Of a stretch of DNA of 64,000 bases, positions 17,498 to 25,128 are shown in pieces (within the stretch, counting starts at the first letter, position 1; each line of letters begins with the position of its first letter). The notes beneath the pieces are model-generated. The model saw only the letters and a list, made by a program, of their open reading frames with translations, made no database searches and was not told the DNA's origin. The position numbers were made by a program, and so were the translations under genes. The DNA is from Collinsella aerofaciens. GTDB taxonomy: Bacteria; Actinomycetota; Coriobacteriia; Coriobacteriales; Coriobacteriaceae. Location: assembly GCF_015552075.1 (NCBI RefSeq), contig NZ_JADNDZ010000052.1, forward strand, positions 28,857-92,856, written 5' to 3'.

Positions 17498-19017
17498 TGG
17501 TCCCTCCTTCCCTGGTACATCGCCGCCTCGAGCACGTGGTCCTGCGTCACTTGCTCGCTCTCGGCGACATCTGCGATCGTACGCGCAATGCGAACCAGGC
17601 GCACGGTGCCACGCCCTGTGAGATGTGTGCGTTTGGACAGGCCGAGTACGCATTTCTCGGCAGCATCATCGAGCTCAAAGGTCGAAACGACGCCGTCAAT
17701 GGACCGCGTCTCGTCATCCTCGGCCTCGGCATCCGCATCGTCCATACGGGATTCGCGCCAAGCGCGAAAAGCGCGACCGCGCACAACGTAGTCACGTAAC
17801 TCGGCCGACGACATACCCTCCGCGCCCTCGATAATCACCTGAGGGTCGGGACGAGTCACATCGATCATCATGTCGATACGGTCGGCCAAAGGACCGCGCA
17901 GCTTTGCCCGATAGCGCTCGACCATCGCCGCCGAGCAGCGACACGGTACCTCGCGATCGCCCAAAAAGCCGCAGGGGCAGGGATTGCTCGCAGCGAGCAG
18001 CTGAAAGCGCGACGGGAAGGTAAAGGCCCCGTCGACGCGTACGATCCTCACATAACCGCGTTCGATGGGCTGACGCAGCGCCTGCAGTACACCCGTGGGA
18101 AACTCGGCAAGCTCGTCCAAAAAGAGCACGCCGCCATGAGCCAGGCTAATTTCGCCCGGATGCACTGGACGTCCGCCGCCGATGAGGCCCGCGGTCGAAA
18201 TGCTGTGATGCGGGCTGCGGAAGGGGCGATGCCCCGCAAGCAGTCCATCGATGTTCTCACCCAAAACCGAATGGATGCACAGCGCCTCCTGTTGATCCTC
18301 AACGGAAAGCTCGGGCAGGATGCCGGTCATACGGCGCGCAAGCATCGTCTTGCCCGATCCCGGGGACCCAATCATGAGCAAGCCGAGTTCTCCTGCCGCC
18401 GCAAGCGCCATGCCGCGTTTAGCGACTTCCTGCCCCAGCACGTCTGCATAGTCGAGCTCAGGCTCAAAGGTCGCCTCGACGCCCTCAGAATCCAAGTAGT
18501 GCCGCGCGGCATCGCCCATACCATGAGCAAGCTGAGACAAATGATCGATGAATCCACAATCCACGCCCGCGAGTGGCACATGCTGGTCGGACCTGCCGGC
18601 GATAAAAGACAGCCCCATATCACGCGCCAATAGTTGAAACGCCACCTCGCCCTTGACGGGAAGCACCGTACCGTCCAGACCAAGCTCACCTGCGATAAGG
18701 CAGCGATCGAGGTTGTCACGGGGAATCTGCCCATCGGCCGCCAATACCGCGATGGCGATGGGCAGGTCAAAGCCGCTACCGGTCTTGCGGATATCGCCGG
18801 GTGCCAGGTTAACGGTAATGCCCGAGCGTGGGATCTCGAACCCGGCGGAGCGCATCGCACAACGAATACGACCACGTGACTCCATCACCTCCATACTCGG
18901 AATGCCGAGCATCTGGATGCCCGGGATGCCACCGGCAAGCGAGACCTCGACCGTGACGTGAATCGCCTCGACGCCGCGGATGCAGGCCGCGTGAACGGCA
19001 AACGTCTCGAACGCCAT
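17494..19017 (-). CDS. comM: YifB/ComM family Mg chelatase-like AAA+ ATPase
   Basis: AAA+ ATPase of 507 residues. In other bacteria ComM is a branch-migration helicase acting in natural transformation. The N-terminal Lon-protease-like domain is followed by Walker A GSPGSGKTML, Walker B GGVLFLDELAEF and a C-terminal Mg-chelatase domain with CPCGF and a cysteine cluster. The ATG at 19017 overlaps the yraN stop by one base (TGATG). The frame runs further upstream only as a shadow of yraN. Its neighbour dprA suggests a role in DNA uptake or recombination. Confidence 0.95.
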   Translation of the reverse strand: MAFETFAVHAACIRGVEAIHVTVEVSLAGGIPGIQMLGIPSMEVMESRGRIRCAMRSAGFEIPRSGITVNLAPGDIRKTGSGFDLPIAIAVLAADGQIPRDNLDRCLIAGELGLDGTVLPVKGEVAFQLLARDMGLSFIAGRSDQHVPLAGVDCGFIDHLSQLAHGMGDAARHYLDSEGVEATFEPELDYADVLGQEVAKRGMALAAAGELGLLMIGSPGSGKTMLARRMTGILPELSVEDQQEALCIHSVLGENIDGLLAGHRPFRSPHHSISTAGLIGGGRPVHPGEISLAHGGVLFLDELAEFPTGVLQALRQPIERGYVRIVRVDGAFTFPSRFQLLAASNPCPCGFLGDREVPCRCSAAMVERYRAKLRGPLADRIDMMIDVTRPDPQVIIEGAEGMSSAELRDYVVRGRAFRAWRESRMDDADAEAEDDETRSIDGVVSTFELDDAAEKCVLGLSKRTHLTGRGTVRLVRIARTIADVAESEQVTQDHVLEAAMYQGRRDQ

Positions 19018-19502
19018 CACGACACCTGCCAATCGAACGCGCTGTACTGGTGCTCGATCTCGGCGATATGCCCGCCGCGAATGGTGACGCCCACGGCATC
19101 GAAGCGAATCGCCTTGAGCGGATAATGCTCCATGAGATAGCAGCTTGCGATGCGGCGGTAGCGGCGTTGCTTTTGGGCATCCACGGCCTCCTCGGGAAAG
19201 ACCCGCGTGGTGCAATCCAGGGCGACGCGTCTCGTCTTGACCTCGGCCATCACAACGACATCGTCGAGCTCATCGAGCAGCACCAGGTCGGCCTCGCCCT
19301 CGGTGCAACGATAGCCCTGCTCCAGCAAGGTGTAGCCGCGCTCGTTAAAGTAGTCGATTGCGATAAGCTCACCCAGCATGCCCAGCTCGCGAGGACTGAG
19401 TCCCTTGATAAACTCGGGCGTCATCGCTCCGCAGTCGAGCTCGCCGTTTTCCCAACGCTCTTTGAGCTGCTGCGTCTTGCTCTTTTTGCTTGCGGCACTC
19501 AT
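19017..19502 (-). CDS. yraN: YraN family endonuclease-like protein (UPF0102)
   Basis: 161 residues with the restriction-endonuclease-like core: LGELIAIDYF, then GEADLVLLDE and VVMAEVKTRR, matching the E-x(n)-D-x(n)-E-x-K pattern. The biochemical role in bacteria is unsettled. About 45 N-terminal residues precede the core, longer than usual. The ATG at 19502 has GGAAAGGAGA just upstream. It is first in the yraN-comM-dprA-trmFO-xerC operon, isolated from rnhB by a terminator. Confidence 0.9.
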   Translation of the reverse strand: MSAASKKSKTQQLKERWENGELDCGAMTPEFIKGLSPRELGMLGELIAIDYFNERGYTLLEQGYRCTEGEADLVLLDELDDVVVMAEVKTRRVALDCTTRVFPEEAVDAQKQRRYRRIASCYLMEHYPLKAIRFDAVGVTIRGGHIAEIEHQYSAFDWQVS

Positions 19503-19600
19503 GGGGTCTCCTTTCCCGCACACTGCATTGCCCCGATGATGAGGGCACCTTTCATGCGGGTAAGTACCGGAAGCAAACCAAAAGCTGACCAAATGCCGAC

Positions 19601-19642
19601 AAAAAACGGGCCGTACGCAGCGATGGTGTTGCATACGGCCCG
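19601..19642 (-). terminator. intrinsic terminator after rnhB
   Basis: CGGGCCGTACGC (19607-19618) pairs with GCATACGGCCCG (19631-19642) with one mismatch. On the minus strand it is followed by TTTTTTG. Confidence 0.92.
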
Positions 19643-19691
19643 CTACCAGCAGGTTTATAAAACCCCAGGGGTCCCTATCTCCACAATTGGC

Positions 19692-20480
19692 CTAGAAAAG
19701 GCGCTCAGTCTGCAGAAAGTTTCCGCAAAAGCTCACGCGGTGCAGCGGACAAAGTCCATGTTTGCGAATGGCCTCGATGTGCTCGGGGCTCGCATAGCCC
19801 TTCGACTCGGCCAGATGGTACTCGGGATACTCGGCGTCGTACTCGACCATCATCTCGTCACGCGTGACCTTGGCCATGATGGACGCCGCGGCGATGCAGG
19901 CGATCTTGGCATCGCCCTTCACCACATCGCGCTCGTTAGGAACGGCGCCCAAGGGGTTGCCATCCATAAGCACGCAATCGGGCTCGAGCCCCGTATCGGC
20001 CACGGCGCCCGCAACGGCGGTACGGATAGCACGGGCCATGCCCATCTCATCGATATCCTTAGGCGCGATATGGCAAAAACCGATCGCCGTCGCCACCTCG
20101 GCAATCTTCACTGAGAGCAACTCGCGGCGCGCCGGCGTGAGCTTTTTGGAATCGTTGATGCCCCAGACGCGCGGCTCCATAGGAAGGCAGACAGCGCATA
20201 CCGTCAAAGGACCGGCCACCGATCCGCGACCCACCTCGTCGACACCAACGACCACTCCATCGCCGCCAAGCTCATGCATAAGCTCGTACATGTCATTGAC
20301 GCGCTCGCGCTCGGCAAGCTCTTTGGCATGGCGTTTGAGGGCGCGTTCGCAAGCCTTGATCACCTGCTGGCGCGGGTCCTCGCGATAATGCTCCACGAGG
20401 GCGGGAATCTCCTCAAACGTGGCGCTCGCCAACTCACCGGCAACCTGCGATGCCGAAACCGAGCTCGTCATGTTGGCCAT
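19692..20480 (-). CDS. rnhB: ribonuclease HII
   Basis: Removes ribonucleotides and RNA primers from DNA-RNA hybrids. The catalytic motif VVVGVDEVGRGSVAGPL begins near residue 78, and DSKKL, MDGN and SIMAKVTRD follow. 262 residues. An N-terminal extension of about 75 residues resembles that of Bacillus RnhB, which aids hybrid binding. The ATG at 20480 is six bases after AAGGAGGG, better placed than one six codons upstream. It lies downstream of the rplS terminator. Confidence 0.95.
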   Translation of the reverse strand: MANMTSSVSASQVAGELASATFEEIPALVEHYREDPRQQVIKACERALKRHAKELAERERVNDMYELMHELGGDGVVVGVDEVGRGSVAGPLTVCAVCLPMEPRVWGINDSKKLTPARRELLSVKIAEVATAIGFCHIAPKDIDEMGMARAIRTAVAGAVADTGLEPDCVLMDGNPLGAVPNERDVVKGDAKIACIAAASIMAKVTRDEMMVEYDAEYPEYHLAESKGYASPEHIEAIRKHGLCPLHRVSFCGNFLQTERLF

Positions 20481-20509
20481 ACCAGGCCCTCCTTGCATGC
20501 AAATCAGAT

Positions 20510-20539
20510 AAAAAGAAGGGCCACCCGAAGGTGACCCTT
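20510..20539 (-). terminator. intrinsic terminator with UUCG loop after rplS
   Basis: On the minus strand AAGGGTCACC and GGTGGCCCTT form a 10-bp stem (one G-U pair) around a TTCG tetraloop, followed by CTTTTTATC. It lies between rplS and rnhB, so rnhB depends on read-through or its own promoter. Confidence 0.88.
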
Positions 20540-20573
20540 GTGTCCAAACGAGTGGACAGACGCTGCGATCTTC

Positions 20574-20915
20574 TTAGCGCTTCTCGGGGATGCGAGCAGC
20601 CTTGCCCACCTTGTCGCGGAGGTAGTACAGCTTGGCGCGACGGACGCGACCATGACGAACGACCTCGAGCTTGGCGATCTTGGGGCTGTGAAGCGGGAAG
20701 GTACGCTCAACACCGACACCGAAGGACATCTTGCGGACGGTGAAGGTCTCGCGGGCACCGGCGCCGGCCATGCGGATGACGTCGCCCTGGAAGACCTGGA
20801 TGCGCTCGCGGTCGCCTTCCTTAATGCGGTAGTGAACCTTGACGTTGTCGGCGACGCGAACCTGAGGAATGTCCTCGCGGATCTGCTGACGCTCGATTGC
20901 GCGGATGTAATCCAT
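20574..20915 (-). CDS. rplS: 50S ribosomal protein L19
   Basis: 113-residue large-subunit protein at the subunit interface, with the conserved PGD-like FQGDVI and the C-terminal [12 protein letters not shown] use the ATG at 20915, seven bases after AAGGA. A TTG two codons upstream is too close to the site. rplS commonly follows trmD, but here trmD-rimM-rpsP are about 8 kb away. Confidence 0.97.
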   Translation of the reverse strand: MDYIRAIERQQIREDIPQVRVADNVKVHYRIKEGDRERIQVFQGDVIRMAGAGARETFTVRKMSFGVGVERTFPLHSPKIAKLEVVRHGRVRRAKLYYLRDKVGKAARIPEKR

Positions 20916-20939
20916 GTGCAATTCCTTACTCTTCTAGAG

Positions 20940-20963
20940 GTGCCGTACCATCTTGGCCGGCAC
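20940..20963 (-). promoter_or_regulatory. hairpin in the rplS leader
   Basis: GTGCCG and CGGCAC form a 6-bp stem with a 12-base loop in the transcript between the rplS promoter and its ribosome binding site. It sits where an L19 autoregulatory leader would be expected. I cannot match it to a known leader family. Confidence 0.3.
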
Positions 20964-20984
20964 GTAGTTGAACAAACGTATTCG

Positions 20985-21012
20985 AGTATACACGCGCGGG
21001 TTTCTGCTGCAA
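20985..21012 (-). promoter_or_regulatory. rplS promoter
   Basis: On the minus strand TTGCAG (21012-21007), a 16-base spacer and TATACT (20990-20985), about 70 bases upstream of the rplS ATG. Confidence 0.7.
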
Positions 21013-21058
21013 GAACAATTTTTTACGCAGACAAAAAGACAAAACCCGCACATGATAA

Positions 21059-21086
21059 CCGCCCGCCTCACGAATGAGACGGGCGG
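21059..21086 (-). terminator. hairpin after ppdK
   Basis: CCGCCCGTCTCA and TGAGGCGGGCGG on the minus strand form a 12-bp stem with one G-U pair and a TTCG loop. The tract after it (TTATC) is only weakly T-rich. It lies about 40 bases after the ppdK stop. Confidence 0.75.
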
Positions 21087-21124
21087 CATGAGGGGGGCTA
21101 CACTAGACGTCGATGTGCGGGGCG

Positions 21125-23875
21125 CTAGGCGTTGCGCTTGGCCTCGAGCTTGGCCTGAGCGGCAGCCAGGCGCGCGAGGGGCACGCGATAGGGCGAGCAG
21201 GACACGTAGTCCACGTCGGCCACGTTAAACAGGCCCTTGATGGACTTGGGGTCGCCGCCGTGCTCACCGCACACGCCAAAGTGCATGCCGGGGTTGGTGG
21301 CACGACCCTTCTCGACGGCCATGCGCACGAGCTCCAGCACCGCCGAGTCGATGGTCTCGAAGGGGTTGTCCTTCAAGATCTTCTTGTGCAGGTACAGCGG
21401 AATGAACTTGGCCTCGGCATCGTCGCGGGAGAAGCCAAAGGTCGTCTGGGTAAGGTCGTTGGTGCCAAAGCAGAAGAAGTCGGCGTGCTGTGCGATCTCG
21501 TCAGCGACCATGCAGGCGCGCGGCAGCTCGAGCATCGTGCCCACGGGAATGTCGAGCTCGACGCCTTCCTCGGCGGAAACCTCGGCGATCACGCGCTCGA
21601 TGACCTCGCGGGTCTGGACATGCTCGGCCGTGATGGAAACAAGCGGAACCATGATCTCGGGGCACGGGTCGACGCCTTCCTTGATAAGGCGAGCGGCAGC
21701 CGTTGCCACGGCACGGACCTGCATGAGCGGCAGATCACCGAAGACGACTGACAGGCGCACGCCGCGCAGGCCGAGCATCGGGTTGGACTCGACCATGCCG
21801 TCGATACGGCGCAGGCGGGCACGCAGGGCGGCAAGCTCTTCCTCGCTGGCGCCGGCGGCTTCCTTCTTGGTGATGGCGACCTCGAGTTCGCGAGGATTGT
21901 CCAGGAACTCATGAAGCGGCGGATCGAGCAGGCGAACGACCACATCGCGACCGGACATGGTCTTGAACATCGCCAAGAAGTCCTCAGTCTGAACCTTGAG
22001 CAGATCGGCCAGGGCCTGCTGCTTCACAGCCTCGTCGTCGGACAGGATGAAGCTCTGGATAATGTTCTTGCGATCGCCCAGGAACATGTGCTCGGTACGG
22101 CACAGACCGATGGCCTCGGCGCCAAACTCGAGCGCGAGCTCGGCATCCTCGGGGTTGTCGGCGTTGACGCGCACGTGGTTGGCATGACCGTCGGTCTCGT
22201 CCAGACGGATCTCGTCAGCCCAGGACAGGATGGTGTCCAAGTCGCCAGTGAGCTCGGCCGAAACCAGATCGACGGCGCCGTCGACGACGATGCCCTGAGT
22301 GCCGTCGATGGAGATGATGTCACCCTCGTGCAGCACGCGATCGCTGTCCTCGATACGAACGACCTTCTCGGCAGCGTTGATATGGAAACGCTCGACACCG
22401 CAGACACAAGGGGTACCCATGCCACGGGCAATAACGGCGGCGTGGCTCGTCTTGCCACCATGGCTCGTCAAGATACCCTCGGCGGCGACCATACCCTTCA
22501 GGTCGTCAGGGTTGGTCTCCCAGCGGACCAGAATGACCTTATGACCCTCGGCAGAACGCGCGACGGCGTCATCGCTCGAGAACACGACCTCGCCCACGGC
22601 GGCACCGGGACTGGCGTTAAGGCCGCATGCGAGCGCCTCGTACTTCTTGGAGGAATCGAACTGCGGGTGCAGGAGCTGGTCGAGCTGCGCGGGATCGATG
22701 CGGCTCACGGCCTCCTCACGGGTGATGAGGCCTTCCTCGACCATCTCGATAGCGATGCGCAGGGCGGCGGTTGCGGTACGCTTGCCCACTCGGGTCTGGA
22801 GCATCCAGAGCTTACCCTGCTCGATGGTGAACTCGATGTCGCACATATCGCGGTAGTGATCCTCAAGCGTCAGGAAGACACGCTCAAGCTCCTCACCTGC
22901 GGACTCGAGGCCCGGGGTGGTCTTGAGGTCGGCAATGGGCTCGGTGTTGCGGATGCCGGCGACGACATCCTCGCCCTGGGCGTTGACCAGAAAGTCGCCG
23001 TAGAATTCCTTGGTGCCGTCGGCTGGGTTGCGCGTAAAGGCGACGCCGGTCGCCGAGGTCTCGCCCTTATTGCCAAAGGCCATAGCCTGGACGTTGACGG
23101 CGGTGCCAAGGTCGTCGGAAATGCCGTGCTGCTTGCGGTAGATGCAGGCACGCTCGTTCATCCAGCTGCCAAAGACGGCCTGAATGGCAAGGCGCAGCTG
23201 GAGCTCCGGATCGTGCGGAAAGACGGGCTTGCCTTCCGCGACCTCGAGCTCGGGGTACTGGGCGGCCTCGACGTTGTCGGAGAAAATGCACTTGAAGGTC
23301 TCGACGAGCTCCTGCAGGTCCTCGGCCGAAAGCTCAGAATCGACGCGAACGCCGGCGACCAGGCGAGCCTGGGTCAGGGCATTCTCGAACAAGTCGGCAT
23401 CGACACCCATGACGACGTTGGAGAACATCTGGATAAAGCGACGATAGCTGTCCCAGGCAAAGCGCGGGTTCTGCGTCTGGGCGATAAGGCCCTGAACGGA
23501 CTCGTCGTTGAGGCCCAAGTTGAGGACCGTGTCCATCATGCCGGGCATTGAAAACGGAGCGCCCGAGCGCACCGAGACGAGCAGCGGGTCACGGGCATCG
23601 CCGAGCTTCTTGCCGCAGCGAGCCTCGAGGTCGGCCTCGGCGGCAACGATCTCGTCGAGCGCGCCTTCGGGCCAGACGTTGCCGGCACCGGAGTACTCGA
23701 CGCAGGTCTGGCAGGTAATGGTAAAGCCACCGGGAACCGGCAGGCCGATACGGCTCATCTCGGCAAGGTTAGCGCCTTTGCCGCCAAGTACGAAGTTCAT
23801 AGACTTGTCGCCCTCAGTGACACAGGTGCCCTGGGCATCGGTTCCAAAACGGTAAACCCTCTTGCAATCGCTCAC
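21125..23875 (-). CDS. ppdK: pyruvate, phosphate dikinase
   Basis: Interconverts pyruvate, ATP and phosphate with PEP, AMP and pyrophosphate; in anaerobes it often works glycolytically to save ATP. 916 residues, somewhat longer than the usual 875 or so. Order: N-terminal ATP-binding domain (GGKGANLAEM), swivelling domain with the phosphorylated His478 in GGKTSHAAVIARG, and the C-terminal PEP/pyruvate barrel ending in GVCGEHGGDP. Thr476, two residues before the histidine, is the residue modified by PpsR-type regulators. ppsR is the next gene upstream on the same strand. Start GTG at 23875, preceded by AGGGGAAG. The upstream region carries phased GGTAAA repeats. Confidence 0.97.
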   Translation of the reverse strand: MSDCKRVYRFGTDAQGTCVTEGDKSMNFVLGGKGANLAEMSRIGLPVPGGFTITCQTCVEYSGAGNVWPEGALDEIVAAEADLEARCGKKLGDARDPLLVSVRSGAPFSMPGMMDTVLNLGLNDESVQGLIAQTQNPRFAWDSYRRFIQMFSNVVMGVDADLFENALTQARLVAGVRVDSELSAEDLQELVETFKCIFSDNVEAAQYPELEVAEGKPVFPHDPELQLRLAIQAVFGSWMNERACIYRKQHGISDDLGTAVNVQAMAFGNKGETSATGVAFTRNPADGTKEFYGDFLVNAQGEDVVAGIRNTEPIADLKTTPGLESAGEELERVFLTLEDHYRDMCDIEFTIEQGKLWMLQTRVGKRTATAALRIAIEMVEEGLITREEAVSRIDPAQLDQLLHPQFDSSKKYEALACGLNASPGAAVGEVVFSSDDAVARSAEGHKVILVRWETNPDDLKGMVAAEGILTSHGGKTSHAAVIARGMGTPCVCGVERFHINAAEKVVRIEDSDRVLHEGDIISIDGTQGIVVDGAVDLVSAELTGDLDTILSWADEIRLDETDGHANHVRVNADNPEDAELALEFGAEAIGLCRTEHMFLGDRKNIIQSFILSDDEAVKQQALADLLKVQTEDFLAMFKTMSGRDVVVRLLDPPLHEFLDNPRELEVAITKKEAAGASEEELAALRARLRRIDGMVESNPMLGLRGVRLSVVFGDLPLMQVRAVATAAARLIKEGVDPCPEIMVPLVSITAEHVQTREVIERVIAEVSAEEGVELDIPVGTMLELPRACMVADEIAQHADFFCFGTNDLTQTTFGFSRDDAEAKFIPLYLHKKILKDNPFETIDSAVLELVRMAVEKGRATNPGMHFGVCGEHGGDPKSIKGLFNVADVDYVSCSPYRVPLARLAAAQAKLEAKRNA

Positions 23876-23950
23876 GATACTTCCCCTTCCATGCGATCTC
23901 GCGCACGACCGTGGTAACGAATCGGCCCGCCGGATGCGGGCCGTGAGGGA

Positions 23951-23956
23951 ACTATA
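23951..23956 (-). promoter_or_regulatory. ppdK -10 element
   Basis: TATAGT on the minus strand, about 75 bases upstream of the ppdK GTG. The hexamer 17 bases upstream (TCAAGC) is a poor -35, which would suit an activator-dependent promoter. Confidence 0.4.
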
Positions 23957-23997
23957 CGGCGGGTTTTGAATGGGCTTGAGCAGAGGATACGCGGTTT

Positions 23998-24045
23998 GGT
24001 AAACGTGCTAAAACTAGCGGTAAACGGTAGGTAAAGGTGGTTACC
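23998..24045. promoter_or_regulatory. phased GGTAAA direct repeats upstream of ppdK
   Basis: GGTAAAC at 23998 and 24019 and GGTAAAG at 24030 stand 21 and 11 bases apart, that is two and one helical turns. A GGTTACC palindrome follows at 24039-24045, and a reversed copy (GCTTTACC) lies near 24103. They sit about 20-70 bases upstream of the weak ppdK -35, where an activator would bind. No regulator is identifiable from sequence. Confidence 0.45.
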
Positions 24046-24115
24046 TTATGAAGATACCACTACAAGAAATTAGCAGGTCAGATGCGATGTTTTTGCTAAA
24101 TCGCTTTACCATAAG

Positions 24116-24221
24116 TAGCTAATTTGGGACGGGGCTTTTTTAGCTACCCCGGCTGAGGTCGCGAAGTTTTTGACCGATTGCCGACGGGGGTAGCTAAAAA
24201 AGCCCCGTCCCAAATTAGCTA
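24116..24221. repeat. 35-bp perfect inverted repeat ending at the ppsR stop codon
   Basis: The arms 24116-24150 and 24187-24221 are perfect inverted copies of 35 bases around a 36-base centre. Each holds AAAAAAGCCCCGTCCCAAAT or its complement. The right arm supplies the TAG stop of ppsR. There is no open frame inside, so it could be a non-autonomous palindromic element and could also act as a transcription terminator. The gap between ppdK and ppsR (23876-24218) holds only this repeat, the GGTAAA repeats and the ppdK promoter. Confidence 0.85.
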
Positions 24222-25094
24222 TTTTTGTTGGTCTCGGCGGGCGGTACGGCGGGCACGGGCTTCCCGGATTTCCTCCAAGTGACTAATGATCTCGGCAGCG
24301 CTTTCCTCGATGGCCTTGCCGTCGGTGCGCACTACAAAGCAACCCAGACGCTTCATGAGGGCACGGGCTTCCTCGAGCTCACTGCGCACGCTCTCGGGCT
24401 CGGCGTAGGAGCCGGCAACGGCGCGGGCGTAGTCATCGCCCAGGCGGCTATCACGGATCTCGGAAATCACATCGACAGTCGATATCAGGCCGAACAGGCG
24501 CATCGGGTCGACCTCGTAAATCGACTTGGGCGGCTCCATGCCGTGCGCCAGCGGAACGTTTGCGACCTTGTAGCCCTGATAGGCCAGATACATCGAAAGC
24601 GGCGTCTTAGACGTGCGCGACACACCCAGTAACACGATATCGGCGTCCGACAGATCGTCGCAACCGCGTCCGTCATCGTGCTCGACAAAATACTCCATGG
24701 CCTCGATGCGATGGAAATAGCGGTCGTCGGTCTTGTGGATCACGCCGGCCACGCCCTTGGGCGGCACACCGATGAGCGACGACAGCACGGCAAGCGTCGG
24801 GCCGATCAGGTCGACCGAGCGAATGTGCAGCATGCCCAAGTAGTCGAGCACGCGAGCACGAAGCGCCGGATCGACGATGGTATGGAACACGGCGATATCA
24901 CGATGGTCGGCATCGACTCGCGGGCCCACAAACGACTTGACCTGCTCCACCGAGGTCACCTTAGACAGACGTAAAACACGAAAAGCCCCTTCATCAAATT
25001 GCCCGGACGCCGCAAGCACCACCTCACAAGCGGTATCACCGAGCGAGTCGGAGATAACGATAACGGTGGGACGAGCGGTGACCGGGCAATCCAT
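24219..25094 (-). CDS. ppsR: PpsR-type pyruvate phosphate dikinase regulatory kinase/pyrophosphorylase
   Basis: DUF299 family bifunctional regulator. Its relatives inactivate PPDK by ADP-dependent phosphorylation of a threonine next to the catalytic histidine and reactivate it by phosphate-dependent removal. 291 residues; the P-loop-like GVSRTSKTP is at 157-165 and the N-terminal VIVISDSLGDTA is typical. ppdK lies directly downstream with the target threonine present, so the pairing is very likely functional. The ATG follows AAGGAGCCCCGC. It sits 34 bases after glyS, probably in the same transcript. Its stop codon lies inside a palindromic repeat. Confidence 0.95.
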   Translation of the reverse strand: MDCPVTARPTVIVISDSLGDTACEVVLAASGQFDEGAFRVLRLSKVTSVEQVKSFVGPRVDADHRDIAVFHTIVDPALRARVLDYLGMLHIRSVDLIGPTLAVLSSLIGVPPKGVAGVIHKTDDRYFHRIEAMEYFVEHDDGRGCDDLSDADIVLLGVSRTSKTPLSMYLAYQGYKVANVPLAHGMEPPKSIYEVDPMRLFGLISTVDVISEIRDSRLGDDYARAVAGSYAEPESVRSELEEARALMKRLGCFVVRTDGKAIEESAAEIISHLEEIREARARRTARRDQQK

Positions 25095-25128
25095 GCGGGG
25101 CTCCTTTTGCGCTTATGCGCAGGCTAGC

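Noticed and set aside
23998..24045. CRISPR-like array
   Set aside because: The GGTAAA units are only 6-7 bases with 4-14-base gaps, far from the repeat-spacer geometry of CRISPR.
24116..24221. insertion sequence
   Set aside because: There is no transposase frame, only 36 bases between the arms and no visible target duplication. I report it as a palindromic repeat.
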